The notes: a model not told the origin generated them from the sequence alone. Numbered from the stretch's first letter, positions 1-8,862 are shown. The stretch: DNA of 64,000 bases from Arthrobacter pascens (GCF_030816475.1 NZ_JAUSXF010000001.1:1178001-1242000), one strand, 5' to 3'. Numbers and translations: made by a program.

Positions 1-85
1 CGATACTCCGCAGCAGGAATACACGAAGGCACTGCTGAACGCGATCCCGGGAGCCCGACTGATGCTTCCACCGGAAGTCGCCTGA
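1..85 (+). CDS. ABC transporter ATP-binding protein, C-terminal fragment (oligopeptide/dipeptide type)
   Basis: The frame beginning at base 2 encodes 27 residues and a TGA stop. The segment QQEYTKALLNAIPGAR resembles the conserved tail of DppD/DppF-type ATPases, where an HPYTRALL..IP motif follows the nucleotide-binding domain. Only the tail lies in the window, so no Walker motif can be checked and the substrate is unknown; peptides or nickel are usual for the family. A hairpin terminator follows at 113-147, so this is probably the last gene of its operon. Assignment rests on this short motif alone. Confidence 0.6.
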   Translation, partial: DTPQQEYTKALLNAIPGARLMLPPEVA

Positions 86-112
86 CAGCTGGACCAGCAC
101 CACACACAGCAG

Positions 113-147
113 ATGGATCCGGTGCCCGGAAAGGGCCCCGGATCCAT
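113..147. terminator. Bidirectional hairpin terminator
   Basis: A 10-bp stem (113-122 with 138-147), one mismatch, four more pairs (124-127 with 133-136) and a GGAAA loop. It lies between the end of the ABC ATPase gene and the end of the convergent SGNH-hydrolase gene, so it could stop transcription from both sides. There is no strong T run. Confidence 0.6.
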
Positions 148-172
148 CCTGCTTAATCGGCCTGTTTCCTGG

Positions 173-979
173 TTAAGGAGCGGCTTCGGCTTCCAGGTGC
201 AATGCCCTCAGCCTGCCTTCGAGCAACACCCCGAGGGACTTACGGCCGGCAGCATTCATATGCACGGCGTCGGCCAGGTTCTTGGCGAGATCGTACTTGG
301 TCAGCCAGTCGCCGACCCCTATGAAAGGCAATCCATGCCTTGCTGCGACCGTCCCGAGAAGCGCGTCCACCTGGCTGCGGCGGCCACCTCCGTAGTTGGT
401 TCCCCGGGCCAGGGTGCCGATCATTGCCATCGGGGTGTCCGGGTAGCGCTGCCGGAGGGCGGCGATCAGGCGATCGGCATTGGCAACGATTTGTGCGTCG
501 GTGGCACCTTGGCCCGCATCGTTGCCGCCGCCCTGGATGACGATCAGCGGGGGAGTTCCATACGGAAGCTTCCAGTCACCCCGCAGCAGGGCCTCGATGT
601 AGTTCCCGGTCTTGCCGTTGCCCGCCACGAAGCCTGTCCCGCCAAGGCCGCAAAAGTGGACCTTGTAACCGACTGCCTCCAGGCCAAGGCGCGGCCAGCC
701 GTCGTACGGTTCGGACTGGGAGTCACCAATTAGCAGTGCTGTGTGCCCGATGTCCGGCACTACCACCTCGTCCCGGCCGTTTTCCAGGTTGCGCACGTAG
801 GAGCCGGCCGGAAGTGTGGCCGGGTCGGCACCGCCCGCCTCGGACTGCCCGGGTTCCTGCTCCGCAGCCTGGGCAGGGGAGGCAGCAGGGCGTTCTGGGG
901 ACTGACCGCAGCCGCTCAGGAGGACGCCGACGGCGATTCCACATGCAACAAAGCGCGTCAGAGCCGAGGCTTTTCGCAT
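173..979 (-). CDS. SGNH/GDSL-family hydrolase, lipoprotein
   Basis: A 268-residue secreted esterase/acyl-hydrolase-like protein. The start at 979 is chosen because it gives a clean lipoprotein signal (MRKASALTRF, hydrophobic core, then LLSGC lipobox) and has GGAGA about 8 nt upstream; an upstream in-frame ATG at 1030 would add 17 polar residues before the signal. SGNH motifs are visible: GDS after the first strand (block I), a GGGND stretch (block III) and DAVH near the C-terminus (block V Asp-His). The substrate cannot be read from sequence; peptidoglycan, lipid or carbohydrate esters are all possible. It is probably tethered to the outer face of the membrane. It is divergent from typA across a 269-bp gap. 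Confidence 0.8.
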   Translation of the reverse strand: MRKASALTRFVACGIAVGVLLSGCGQSPERPAASPAQAAEQEPGQSEAGGADPATLPAGSYVRNLENGRDEVVVPDIGHTALLIGDSQSEPYDGWPRLGLEAVGYKVHFCGLGGTGFVAGNGKTGNYIEALLRGDWKLPYGTPPLIVIQGGGNDAGQGATDAQIVANADRLIAALRQRYPDTPMAMIGTLARGTNYGGGRRSQVDALLGTVAARHGLPFIGVGDWLTKYDLAKNLADAVHMNAAGRKSLGVLLEGRLRALHLEAEAAP

Positions 980-1248
980 CAGTGGTTCTCCGGGCTTGCT
1001 TGGGTTATCACAGCCATGATGAGCTATCAAGTCAAGAAAATCCAGTGATCCTTCTCACGGTGTCAACGCGGCCGTCCGGACGCCCTGGTCATGGGGTTCC
1101 TGGCTGGTCAATGAATTTTAGGCCAATAAATGGCTCAGCGGCTAGAATAGGGGAGGTGCCCTGTGCAAAGGGACTAATCCGTCGTGCGTTCCAGTTGGAA
1201 ATGTCGCGATACAACAGCTGACTTCACCACTGAATCGAGCCATTACGC

Positions 1249-3177
1249 ATGTCTGAAACCACCACCAACACCGCGGTAGCCACTGCATCGCGCAGTGACC
1301 TGCGCAACGTCGCGATCGTGGCCCACGTTGACCACGGCAAGACCACCCTGGTCGACGCCATGCTCAAGCAGACCAACTCCTTTGCCGAGCACAACCACCT
1401 TGAGGACCGGGTGATGGACTCGGGTGATCTGGAGCGCGAAAAGGGCATCACCATCCTGGCCAAGAACACCACCGTGGCCTACAACGGACCGTCCTCCAAG
1501 GGCGAGACGATCACCATCAACGTCATCGACACCCCCGGCCACGCCGACTTCGGTGGCGAGGTGGAGCGCGGTCTGTCCATGGTGGACGGCGTTGTGCTGC
1601 TGGTTGATGCTTCCGAAGGCCCGCTGCCCCAGACGCGCTTCGTGCTGCGCAAGGCCCTGGCCGCGCACCTGCCCGTCATCCTGCTGGTCAACAAGACCGA
1701 CCGCCCCGACGCCCGCATCGAGGAAGTCGTCCACGAGTCGATGGACCTCCTCCTGGGCCTCGCCTCGGACCTCGCGGACGAGGTCCCGGACCTGGACCTG
1801 GACAAGATCCTCAACGTCCCGGTTGTTTACGCAGCCGCCAAGGTTGGCCGCGCCTCCCTCGAGCAGCCGGCCGACGGAACCGCGCCGGAGAACGAGGACC
1901 TGGAGCCACTGTTCCAGACCATCATCGAGCACATCCCCGCTCCCACGTACAACCCGAACGGTGTCCTCCAGGCCCACGTCACCAACCTGGACGCCTCCCC
2001 GTTCCTGGGCCGCCTCGCGCTGCTGCGCATCTACAACGGCACCTTGCGCAAGGGCCAGACGGTCGCTTGGGCACGTGCGAACGGTGAACTCAAGAACGTC
2101 AAGATCACAGAACTCCTGGCCACCAAGGCACTGGACCGCGTTCCGGCCGAGTCTGCCGGCCCGGGCGAGATTGTCGCCGTCGCCGGCATCGAGGAAATCA
2201 CCATTGGTGAGACCCTGACCGACGCCGACAACCCGCAGCCGCTGCCGCTTATCACCGTGGACGATCCTGCGATCTCCATGACCATCGGTATCAACACCTC
2301 GCCGCTGGCCGGCAAGGTCAAGGGCGCCAAGGTCACGGCCCGCCAGGTGAAAGACCGCCTGGACAAGGAACTGATCGGTAACGTCTCCATCAAGGTCCTG
2401 CCCACCGAGCGTCCCGACGCCTGGGAAGTACAGGGCCGTGGCGAGCTGGCGCTGGCCATCCTTGTTGAGCAGATGCGCCGTGAAGGCTTCGAGCTGACCG
2501 TGGGCAAGCCGCAGGTTGTTACCAGGACCATTGACGGCAAGATCCACGAGCCGATGGAGCACATGACCATCGACGTGCCGGAAGAGTACCTCGGCGCTGT
2601 CACGCAGCTGATGGCCGCCCGCAAGGGCCGCATGACGAACATGGCAAACCACGGTACCGGCTGGTGCCGCATGGAGTTCATCGTTCCGGCCCGTGGCCTG
2701 ATCGGTTTCCGCACGAAGTTCCTGACCGACACCCGCGGCGCCGGCATCGCAGCCTCCATCTCCGAAGGCTACGAGCCTTGGGCCGGTCCGATCGAGTACC
2801 GCACCAACGGTTCCATGATCGCTGACCGCGCCGGTGTTGTGACGCCGTTCGCCATGATCAACCTGCAGGAGCGCGGTTCCTTCTTCGTGAAGCCCACCTC
2901 CGAGGTTTACGAGGGCATGATCGTCGGCGAGAACTCCCGCGCTGATGACATGGACGTCAACATCACCAAGGAAAAGAAGCTCACCAACATGCGTGCAGCC
3001 TCCTCGGACACCTTCGAGAACCTGACGCCGCCGCGCGACCTCACCCTCGAAGAATCCCTCGAATTCGCCCGTGAGGACGAGTGCGTTGAGGTGACCCCTG
3101 AGTCGATCCGTATCCGCAAGCTCATCCTGGACACCAACGAACGTGCCAAGGCCAACCGCGCACGCGCCAAGGTCTAG
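1249..3177 (+). CDS. typA: Ribosome-associated GTPase TypA/BipA
   Basis: A 642-residue translational GTPase, the usual length for the family. The G1 motif [10 protein letters not shown] lies near residues 25-34, G3 is [11 protein letters not shown], and G4 is NKTDRP. EF-Tu-like domain 2, EF-G-like domains III and V, and the TypA-specific C-terminal domain follow. TypA binds the 70S ribosome and supports assembly and growth under cold or other stress. No Shine-Dalgarno sequence and no close -10 box precede the ATG at 1249. A TAGAAT hexamer at 1143-1148 could serve a leader of about 100 nt. A T-rich terminator follows the stop. The long open frame on the opposite strand is a shadow. Confidence 0.97.
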   Translation: MSETTTNTAVATASRSDLRNVAIVAHVDHGKTTLVDAMLKQTNSFAEHNHLEDRVMDSGDLEREKGITILAKNTTVAYNGPSSKGETITINVIDTPGHADFGGEVERGLSMVDGVVLLVDASEGPLPQTRFVLRKALAAHLPVILLVNKTDRPDARIEEVVHESMDLLLGLASDLADEVPDLDLDKILNVPVVYAAAKVGRASLEQPADGTAPENEDLEPLFQTIIEHIPAPTYNPNGVLQAHVTNLDASPFLGRLALLRIYNGTLRKGQTVAWARANGELKNVKITELLATKALDRVPAESAGPGEIVAVAGIEEITIGETLTDADNPQPLPLITVDDPAISMTIGINTSPLAGKVKGAKVTARQVKDRLDKELIGNVSIKVLPTERPDAWEVQGRGELALAILVEQMRREGFELTVGKPQVVTRTIDGKIHEPMEHMTIDVPEEYLGAVTQLMAARKGRMTNMANHGTGWCRMEFIVPARGLIGFRTKFLTDTRGAGIAASISEGYEPWAGPIEYRTNGSMIADRAGVVTPFAMINLQERGSFFVKPTSEVYEGMIVGENSRADDMDVNITKEKKLTNMRAASSDTFENLTPPRDLTLEESLEFAREDECVEVTPESIRIRKLILDTNERAKANRARAKV

Positions 3178-3188
3178 TTTTCAGCAGG

Positions 3189-3235
3189 AAAGCCGGGACG
3201 GCTGGCGGGAATCCCCGCCGTCGTTCCGGCTTTTT
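3189..3235 (+). terminator. Rho-independent terminator after typA
   Basis: An imperfect stem of about 20 bp (AAAGCCGG... paired with ...CCGGCTTT, one bulge and two mismatches) followed by TTTTT at 3231-3235, starting 12 nt after the typA stop. Confidence 0.75.
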
Positions 3236-3393
3236 CGTTCCCCAAGGGCGGGGCTGCGCCTTCACCCTCGTCATGGATGCGCAGAGACGGTCCGTGCGCG
3301 CTGAGCCCCGCCGTCAGCGCGCGCGCGGACACTTTTCCACATGGCTTCTGTTGGCCGGTGCGCCCGGAATCCGGGGAAAGGCACCATCGAGTC

Positions 3394-4203
3394 ATGCGAA
3401 AAGTTACCGACGTGCTGACCGATCTGGGTGGCGTTGCCGGCACCAGTTCCCTCAGGCAGGCGGGTGTATCCCGACGGTTGATTGAAGCTGGTCTATCGGA
3501 CGCCTCCATTCACAGAGTGGCCCGGGGCGTTTATGCGCTGCCCGATGCCGAGCCCTTGGCTGTCCACGCCGGCCGCCATTACGCCGTGCCTGGTTGTGTC
3601 ACGGCGGCCTTCGCGGCGGGGCTTTGGGTGGTGAAAAGGCCGGACCAGCCGCATCTTGCCGCCAGTCATGGCAGGCCAATCACGGGTTGTGTGGTGCATC
3701 GAAGCCACCTACCGCTGACCCATCTGGACATCGTGTGCCAATCGCTGCGCTGCCTGCCGCGGCTCGAGGGCCTGACCATTGCAGAATCCGCAGTCAAACA
3801 GGGCCTGGTTCAACTTTCGGATCTGCGTGGCCGCTTTCCAGCTGCAAGGGAAAAGGCATTGCTGGTGCTGGTGGCAAGGATCCGGCCACAATCCGGTTCC
3901 ATCATTGAGACCATGGCCCGATACTTGCTGGAAGAGGCCGGACTAACGGTCGAGCTGCAGGTCAGCGTTCCAGGAATGGGACACCTGGACCTCCTCGTTG
4001 ACGGCTTGCTTGGCATTGAGACGGACGGCTACGCCCACCACAGCAGCCGGCAAGCGTACAGGGAGGACAGGCGGCGGTGGAACATCACGGTCGTCCGTGG
4101 TCTTCCCACGCTCCGCGTGACTTTCGAAATGCTCCTCAACGAGCCCATGGAGTTTGTGAAGATGGTGCACCTGGCCCTTGGCACGTACCGGACTGCACAT
4201 TGA
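3394..4203 (+). CDS. AbiEi-like winged-helix / DUF559 (restriction-endonuclease-fold) protein
   Basis: A 269-residue protein of unknown role. The N-terminal 50-60 residues (DVLTDLGGVAG...LRQAGVSRRLIEAGL...RGVYALP) resemble the winged-helix domain of AbiEi-type antitoxin proteins. The C-terminus (about 190-265) resembles DUF559/Vsr-like nucleases: LLVDGLLGIETDGYAHH has the acidic and His residues typical of that fold. The start at 3394 is preferred to an upstream ATG at 3277 because it places the winged helix at the N-terminus. No partner toxin lies next to it. Such proteins occur in many actinobacterial genomes and the N-terminal label does not prove a toxin-antitoxin role. It may be a recent arrival between conserved genes. 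Confidence 0.6.
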   Translation: MRKVTDVLTDLGGVAGTSSLRQAGVSRRLIEAGLSDASIHRVARGVYALPDAEPLAVHAGRHYAVPGCVTAAFAAGLWVVKRPDQPHLAASHGRPITGCVVHRSHLPLTHLDIVCQSLRCLPRLEGLTIAESAVKQGLVQLSDLRGRFPAAREKALLVLVARIRPQSGSIIETMARYLLEEAGLTVELQVSVPGMGHLDLLVDGLLGIETDGYAHHSSRQAYREDRRRWNITVVRGLPTLRVTFEMLLNEPMEFVKMVHLALGTYRTAH

Positions 4204-4252
4204 AGTCCAGTCTCGATCCGCATGGGCAGCCCCTGCGCGGTGACGACGGCGC

Positions 4253-4492
4253 TCAGCGCGCGGGCCGGCGACGTTCAGGCGCAGGCGGCACTTCCTTCGC
4301 GGCAACTACCAGCTCCAGGGGAATGACGACGTCGGCCTGCCACGTTCGGACCGTGCAGCCGCCGTCGTCGCTGTACAGCAGGTAGCCCAGGGCGTCAGTG
4401 AGCCCGCCCTCGATCCTGTACCGAACCACGACCCTGGTTCCGGGTGCGGCGGCTGCCAGGAAACTGCGGGGCGTAGGCTGGGCGGGACTCAC
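4253..4492 (-). CDS. Small SH3-like domain protein (Rv0428c acetyltransferase N-domain type)
   Basis: A 79-residue protein. The core, GTRVVVRYRIEGGLTDALGY...TVRTWQADVVIPLELVVAAKEVPP, resembles the SH3-like domain that precedes the GNAT domain in Rv0428c-like acetyltransferases. Here the domain stands alone, with no acetyltransferase behind it. Function unknown. It starts with GTG at 4492 and has no Shine-Dalgarno sequence, but a TAGTAT hexamer ends 6 nt upstream, which predicts a leaderless message. It is divergent from fdxA. Confidence 0.6.
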   Translation of the reverse strand: MSPAQPTPRSFLAAAAPGTRVVVRYRIEGGLTDALGYLLYSDDGGCTVRTWQADVVIPLELVVAAKEVPPAPERRRPAR

Positions 4493-4498
4493 CAGTTC

Positions 4499-4504
4499 AT
4501 ACTA
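4499..4504 (-). promoter_or_regulatory. -10 box, leaderless promoter of the SH3-like gene
   Basis: TAGTAT on the minus strand, separated by exactly 6 nt from the GTG at 4492, so the predicted transcript begins at the start codon. Confidence 0.5.
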
Positions 4505-4540
4505 TGGGGCCGGCTAGGTTCGCAGTGACGGGCTGGGAGA

Positions 4541-4549
4541 TAATAGGCT
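4541..4549 (+). promoter_or_regulatory. Candidate -10 region of fdxA-dapC
   Basis: Overlapping TAATAG/TAGGCT hexamers. They would give a leader of about 70 nt ending in the GGAGAGG ribosome binding site of fdxA. No good -35 match is visible. Confidence 0.4.
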
Positions 4550-4627
4550 CAGAATTCAACAGTCCGGAGGAAGTGCCGGATGCAATCGCCGGCGGGCCGC
4601 CGGCACCAACGTGGAGAGGCAAGGGAC

Positions 4628-4954
4628 GTGACGTACGTAATCGCGCAGCCGTGTGTGGATGTCAAGGACAAGGCATGTATTGAGGAGTGCCCCGTCGACT
4701 GCATCTACGAGGGTGAGCGTTCTCTGTACATCCATCCGGACGAGTGCGTCGACTGCGGTGCCTGCGAACCTGTATGCCCGGTCGAGGCCATCTACTACGA
4801 GGATGACACCCCTGACGAGTGGGCCGACTACTACAAGGCGAACGTCGAATTCTTCGACGATCTCGGTTCCCCCGGCGGTGCCGCGAAAATCGGCAACACG
4901 GGTAAGGACCACCCGATGATTGCCGCCCTGCCGCCGCAGAACCAAGACCACTGA
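4628..4954 (+). CDS. fdxA: 7Fe ferredoxin (3Fe-4S/4Fe-4S)
   Basis: A 108-residue soluble electron carrier. Cysteines at 9, 17 and 50 fit a [3Fe-4S] cluster, and 21, 40, 43 and 46 fit a [4Fe-4S] cluster, the standard spacing of Thermus/Mycobacterium FdxA-type ferredoxins; C25 is extra. The GTG at 4628 is chosen over an ATG at 4580 because the mature ferredoxin N-terminus (TYVIAQPCVDV) begins there and GGAGAGG lies upstream. dapC follows 7 nt after the stop, an order I recall for M. tuberculosis fdxC and an aminotransferase. Redox partner unknown. Confidence 0.95.
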   Translation: MTYVIAQPCVDVKDKACIEECPVDCIYEGERSLYIHPDECVDCGACEPVCPVEAIYYEDDTPDEWADYYKANVEFFDDLGSPGGAAKIGNTGKDHPMIAALPPQNQDH

Positions 4955-4961
4955 ACCCGGC

Positions 4962-6110
4962 GTGACCGCAGCCGTGAACAGCTTTGGCCTTAGCCTGCCT
5001 GACTACCCGTGGGAGGCCATGGCACCGTATGTGGCCAGGGCTTCGGAACATCCGGGCGGGGCTGTGAATCTGTCCATCGGCACGCCCGTGGACCCTACCC
5101 CCGGCTTGATCCAGGACGCGCTGCGGACAGCCGCCAACGCTCCGGGATACCCCACTGTCCATGGCACCGTCCCGCTGCGTGAAGCCATAGCGGGCTGGTT
5201 CGAGCGCCGGCGCGGTGTTCCGGGCCTGGATCCGAAGAACGTCATGCCCACCGTGGGTTCGAAGGAACTGGTGGCCTGGCTTCCCCTGCTGCTGGGGCTT
5301 AAGCCCGGAGACGTCGTCGTCCGTCCCAAAGTCGCCTACCCCACCTATGACATCGGCGCCACCTTCGCTGGCGTGACGTCTGTTGCCACCGACCACCTCG
5401 ACGAACTCGACGAAGCCACCCGCTCGCGGGTCCGCCTGGTCTGGGTGAACTCGCCCGGGAACCCCACGGGCAGCGTCCGGGACGCCGAGTCCCTGCGGGC
5501 ACTTGTGGCGCAGGCACGCGAACTGGGCGCCGTGGTCGCATCCGATGAGTGCTACGCCGAGCTCGGCTGGGGCGCGTGGGATGTCCAGCGCGGCGGCGAG
5601 CCTGTCCCCAGCATCCTCGATCCCCGTGTCGCCGGCGGCTCCCATGAGGGCCTTTTGGCCGTGTATTCGCTGAGCAAGCAGTCCAACCTGGCGGGCTACC
5701 GGGCAGCTTTCGTTGCCGGCGATCCGGTCATCATGGCCAACCTGGTCAACAGCCGCAAGCACGCGGGCATGATCGTGCCGTTCCCGGTGCAGGAGGCAAT
5801 GCGCGTCGCCCTCGGCGACGACGTCCATGTGCAGGCGCAGAAGGACCTGTACCGGGGCCGCAGGGAACGTCTTGTGCCGGCCCTGAACCGCTTCGGACTG
5901 GAAATCAAGGAGTCCGACGCCGGGCTCTACCTCTGGTCCACCGCGGGCGAGGGTACCTGGGAGACTGTGGGACGGCTGGCCGACCACGGCATAGTGGTGG
6001 GACCGGGAGTCTTCTATGGCGAGGCAGGCAACGGATTCGTTCGGGTGGCGTTGACGGGCACTGACGAACGGATTGACGCCGCAGTCTCGCGGCTGACCGC
6101 CGCCTCGTAA
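4962..6110 (+). CDS. dapC: Succinyldiaminopimelate transaminase
   Basis: A 382-residue PLP-dependent fold-type I aminotransferase. It should convert N-succinyl-2-amino-6-ketopimelate to N-succinyl-LL-diaminopimelate with glutamate, in the lysine/peptidoglycan pathway. Seen: LPDYPWEAM at the N-terminus (typical of actinobacterial DapC), NSPGNPTG, and SLSKQSNLAGYR containing the PLP lysine. The GTG at 4962 follows the fdxA stop by 7 nt; a GTG at 4974 is an alternative start. dapD and dapE lie about 6-7 kb downstream, which supports the specificity. Confidence 0.88.
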   Translation: MTAAVNSFGLSLPDYPWEAMAPYVARASEHPGGAVNLSIGTPVDPTPGLIQDALRTAANAPGYPTVHGTVPLREAIAGWFERRRGVPGLDPKNVMPTVGSKELVAWLPLLLGLKPGDVVVRPKVAYPTYDIGATFAGVTSVATDHLDELDEATRSRVRLVWVNSPGNPTGSVRDAESLRALVAQARELGAVVASDECYAELGWGAWDVQRGGEPVPSILDPRVAGGSHEGLLAVYSLSKQSNLAGYRAAFVAGDPVIMANLVNSRKHAGMIVPFPVQEAMRVALGDDVHVQAQKDLYRGRRERLVPALNRFGLEIKESDAGLYLWSTAGEGTWETVGRLADHGIVVGPGVFYGEAGNGFVRVALTGTDERIDAAVSRLTAAS

Positions 6111-6130
6111 CAGCCGGGCCGTAACAATGG

Positions 6131-6146
6131 TGTGACTCGCGCCACA
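6131..6146. promoter_or_regulatory. Crp/GlxR-like operator upstream of gltA
   Basis: TGTGA-CTCGCG-CCACA matches the Crp-family palindrome TGTGA-N6-TCACA at 9 of 10 positions. It lies about 210 bp upstream of gltA and just after dapC. In Corynebacterium, GlxR controls gltA, which makes the site plausible here; the binding protein is not in the window. Confidence 0.55.
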
Positions 6147-6353
6147 AAGGGAGCATTTTAGGCCACTTTCGAACGTCCCCGATTAGTGGCACCCGCTCAG
6201 GGGCGGTACTTTTTAAGTGACTATCAATGGTGGCTTTCTACAAGAAGGCAGCCCGGGTGTTGGAACCCTGTGCCGAACAGGGTCAGTGCGCGGCTCACCG
6301 GATGTTGGATCAAGCTTTCGACAGAGGCCCAGACGCCTCATGAAGGGGACTCC

Positions 6354-7637
6354 ATGACTGAGACCAACAGCGCAACCCTGCTTCACGCAGGAGGGGAGCT
6401 CAAGCTCCCGCGCATCCAGGTTGTTGAAGGGAACGAAGGCTACGACGTTTCCAAGCTGCTGAAGCAGACGGGCGCAGTCACGTTTGACCCCGGCTTCATG
6501 AACACCGCAGCAACCACCTCGGCGATCACCTACATCGACGGCGATGCGGGCATCCTGCGTTACCGCGGATACCCCATCGAGCAGCTGGCTCAGCACTCCA
6601 GCTTCCTGGAGGTTTCGTACCTGCTGATCTACGGCAACCTGCCCAGCGCTACGGAGCTGGAAGAGTTCGACCAGAAGATCCGTCACCACACCCTCCTGCA
6701 CGAAGAGCTCAAGGGTTTCTTCGGCGGCTTCCCGCGCGACGCCCACCCGATGCCTGTCCTGTCGTCGGCCGTGTCCGCGCTGTCCACGTTCTACCAGGAC
6801 TCGCTGGACCCGTTCAACGCAGAGCAGGTGGAAGTCTCCACTATCCGCCTGATGGCTAAGCTGCCCGTCATCGCTGCCTATGCGCACAAGAAGTCCATCG
6901 GCCAGCCCATGCTGTACCCGGACAACTCGCATAACCTGGTGGAGAACTTCCTCCGGCTCAGCTTCGGCCTCCCGGCGGAGCAGTTCGAGATGGACCCGGT
7001 GGTCGCCAAGGCCCTGGACCTTCTGCTCATCCTGCACGCGGACCACGAACAGAACTGCTCCACTTCCACGGTGCGCTTGGTCGGCTCCTCAAATGCCAAC
7101 CTGTTCGCATCGGTTTCCGCAGGCATCAACGCGCTCTTCGGTCCCGCGCACGGCGGTGCCAACGAGGCCGTACTCAAGATGCTCCGCCAGATCCAGGCAG
7201 ACGGCACCAAGCCGGAAGACTACATGGAGAAGGTCAAGAACAAGGAAGACGGCGTGCGCCTTATGGGCTTTGGGCACCGCGTCTACAAGAACTACGATCC
7301 TCGGGCCAAGATCGTCAAGGCGACGGCGCACGAGATCCTCACCAAGCTCGGCGGCAACGACGAGCTCCTGGACATCGCCCTGCGCCTCGAAGAGAAGGCC
7401 CTGAATGACGACTACTTCATCCAGCGCAAGCTCTACCCGAATGTGGACTTCTACACGGGCCTGATCTACAAGGCCATGGGTTTCCCGGAAAAGATGTTCA
7501 CCGTGCTGTTCGCGATCGGCCGGCTGCCCGGCTGGATCGCGCAGTGGCGTGAAATGATCTCCGACCCCAACACCAAGATCGGCCGTCCGCGCCAGCTCTA
7601 CATCGGTGAGCCGGAGCGCAACTACCCCGCCCGCTAG
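6354..7637 (+). CDS. gltA: Citrate synthase
   Basis: A 427-residue type II citrate synthase that condenses oxaloacetate and acetyl-CoA at the entry of the TCA cycle. Visible motifs: HADHEQNCSTSTVRLVGSS around the first catalytic His, GPAHGGANEAVL, and GFGHRVYKNYDPRA around the second. The ATG at 6354 is chosen because AAGGGGAC lies just upstream and the protein aligns with family N-termini; the longer frame from 6186 has no support. It has a 240-bp upstream region with a Crp/GlxR-like site, and a strong hairpin follows. Distance and terminator suggest a single-gene unit. Confidence 0.97.
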   Translation: MTETNSATLLHAGGELKLPRIQVVEGNEGYDVSKLLKQTGAVTFDPGFMNTAATTSAITYIDGDAGILRYRGYPIEQLAQHSSFLEVSYLLIYGNLPSATELEEFDQKIRHHTLLHEELKGFFGGFPRDAHPMPVLSSAVSALSTFYQDSLDPFNAEQVEVSTIRLMAKLPVIAAYAHKKSIGQPMLYPDNSHNLVENFLRLSFGLPAEQFEMDPVVAKALDLLLILHADHEQNCSTSTVRLVGSSNANLFASVSAGINALFGPAHGGANEAVLKMLRQIQADGTKPEDYMEKVKNKEDGVRLMGFGHRVYKNYDPRAKIVKATAHEILTKLGGNDELLDIALRLEEKALNDDYFIQRKLYPNVDFYTGLIYKAMGFPEKMFTVLFAIGRLPGWIAQWREMISDPNTKIGRPRQLYIGEPERNYPAR

Positions 7638-7664
7638 TCCCCACCGGCTCCCATTCCTACGACC

Positions 7665-7697
7665 TCGGCCGCCCACCTTCACGAGGTGGGCGGCCGA
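7665..7697. terminator. Strong hairpin terminator after gltA
   Basis: A perfect 14-bp G/C-rich stem (7665-7678 with 7684-7697) and a 5-nt loop. It has only a weak T tract and sits between convergent gltA and galE. Confidence 0.75.
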
Positions 7698-7727
7698 CGT
7701 CGTTAATTACAGGGCGAAGCAAACGCG

Positions 7728-7776
7728 GGGTCACTTAACGCCCATCCATGCCGCGGAAACGGGCCTTAAGTGACCC
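7728..7776. repeat. Inverted repeat GGGTCACTTAA...TTAAGTGACCC
   Basis: A perfect 11-bp inverted repeat with a 27-nt spacer whose edges also pair (GCCC with GGGC). It is separate from the gltA terminator 30 bp away and lies in the gltA/galE convergent gap. It could be a second terminator for galE or a dispersed palindromic element. Confidence 0.6.
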
Positions 7777-7842
7777 TCCCCGCCCGCACCCTGGCCTCGC
7801 AAGCTCGGCGAGGGAACCCTGCGGGCGTGGGCCCACATTGCG

Positions 7843-8856
7843 TCAGGAGTTGTAACCCAGCGGGTTGTTCTTCTGCCAGCGCCAGTGGTCCTCGCACATC
7901 TGGTCCACGGTTTTGGTGGTGGACCAGCTCAGGTCCGCAAGGGCGGACGTAGCGTCGGCCCAGAATGCCGGCAGATCGCCCGGGCGCCGGTTCGTAATCT
8001 CATAGGGGATAGGCTTGCCCACCGCCTTCTCGAACGAGTGCAGTACCTCCAGAACGGAGGAGCCCTTGCCTGAGCCCAGGTTCCAGCGGAAAACACCGGT
8101 CCGGTCCGCTACATGGTTCAGCGCCGCCACGTGGCCTTCGGCAAGGTCCACCACGTGGATGTAGTCCCGCAGGCAGGTACCGTCCGGGGTGTCATAGTCT
8201 CCGCCGAAGACCATCAGCTTCTCGCGCCTGCCCACGGCAACCTGGGCGATGAACGGCACCAGGTTGTTCGGGATGCCCTGGGGGTCCTCGCCGATCCGTC
8301 CGGACGGGTGTGCGCCCACCGGGTTGAAGTACCGGAGCAGCGCAATGTGCCATCGGTTGTCAGCGGCGCCCAGGTCAGAGAGGATGTCCTCGATCTGTTC
8401 CTTGGTGCGGCCGTAGGGGTTGTTGGCGCCGATTTCCATCTTTTCGACGTACGGGATGGGGTTGTGTTCCCCGTACACCGTGGCGGATGAGCTGAATACC
8501 AGTGACCGGACGTCGTGGCGGTCCATGACCCGGATCAGGTTCAGGGTTCCTACAAGGTTGTTGTAGTAGTACTTGAGGGGTTCCCGAACTGACTCTCCCA
8601 CCGCCTTCAGGCCGGCGAAGTGGATGACGGCATCGATGCCGCCTCCGTCAAACACGCTCTCCACCGCGGCCTCGTCCACGAGATCCACGTGATGGAACTC
8701 TGCGGCTTTCCCGCTGAGCTCAGCAACCCGCCGCAATGACTCCTCGCTGGAGTTCACCAGGTTGTCGATCACCACCACCTCATGGCCGGCTTCCTGCAGG
8801 GACAAAACAGTGTGGGAGCCAATGTACCCGGTGCCACCTGTGACCAGAATTTTCAT
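7843..8856 (-). CDS. galE: UDP-glucose 4-epimerase
   Basis: A 337-residue extended short-chain dehydrogenase that interconverts UDP-glucose and UDP-galactose with bound NAD. Seen: the NAD motif GGTGYIGSH at residues 7-15, the catalytic Ser in SSSATVYG, and the YxxxK pair in NPYGRTK. Length matches the family. It is transcribed alone, divergent from a TetR gene. No Shine-Dalgarno sequence is present, but TAGCGT ends 6 nt before the ATG, predicting a leaderless transcript. Confidence 0.93.
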   Translation of the reverse strand: MKILVTGGTGYIGSHTVLSLQEAGHEVVVIDNLVNSSEESLRRVAELSGKAAEFHHVDLVDEAAVESVFDGGGIDAVIHFAGLKAVGESVREPLKYYYNNLVGTLNLIRVMDRHDVRSLVFSSSATVYGEHNPIPYVEKMEIGANNPYGRTKEQIEDILSDLGAADNRWHIALLRYFNPVGAHPSGRIGEDPQGIPNNLVPFIAQVAVGRREKLMVFGGDYDTPDGTCLRDYIHVVDLAEGHVAALNHVADRTGVFRWNLGSGKGSSVLEVLHSFEKAVGKPIPYEITNRRPGDLPAFWADATSALADLSWSTTKTVDQMCEDHWRWQKNNPLGYNS

Positions 8857-8862
8857 GCCCCA

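Noticed and set aside
1243..2652. 469-codon open frame antisense to typA
   Set aside because: It mirrors the codon pattern of typA, has Arg/Gly/Val/His-biased composition and no family match; a shadow of high G+C coding sequence.
4662..5987. 441-codon open frame antisense to fdxA-dapC
   Set aside because: Spans two well-identified genes on the other strand; no domain visible.
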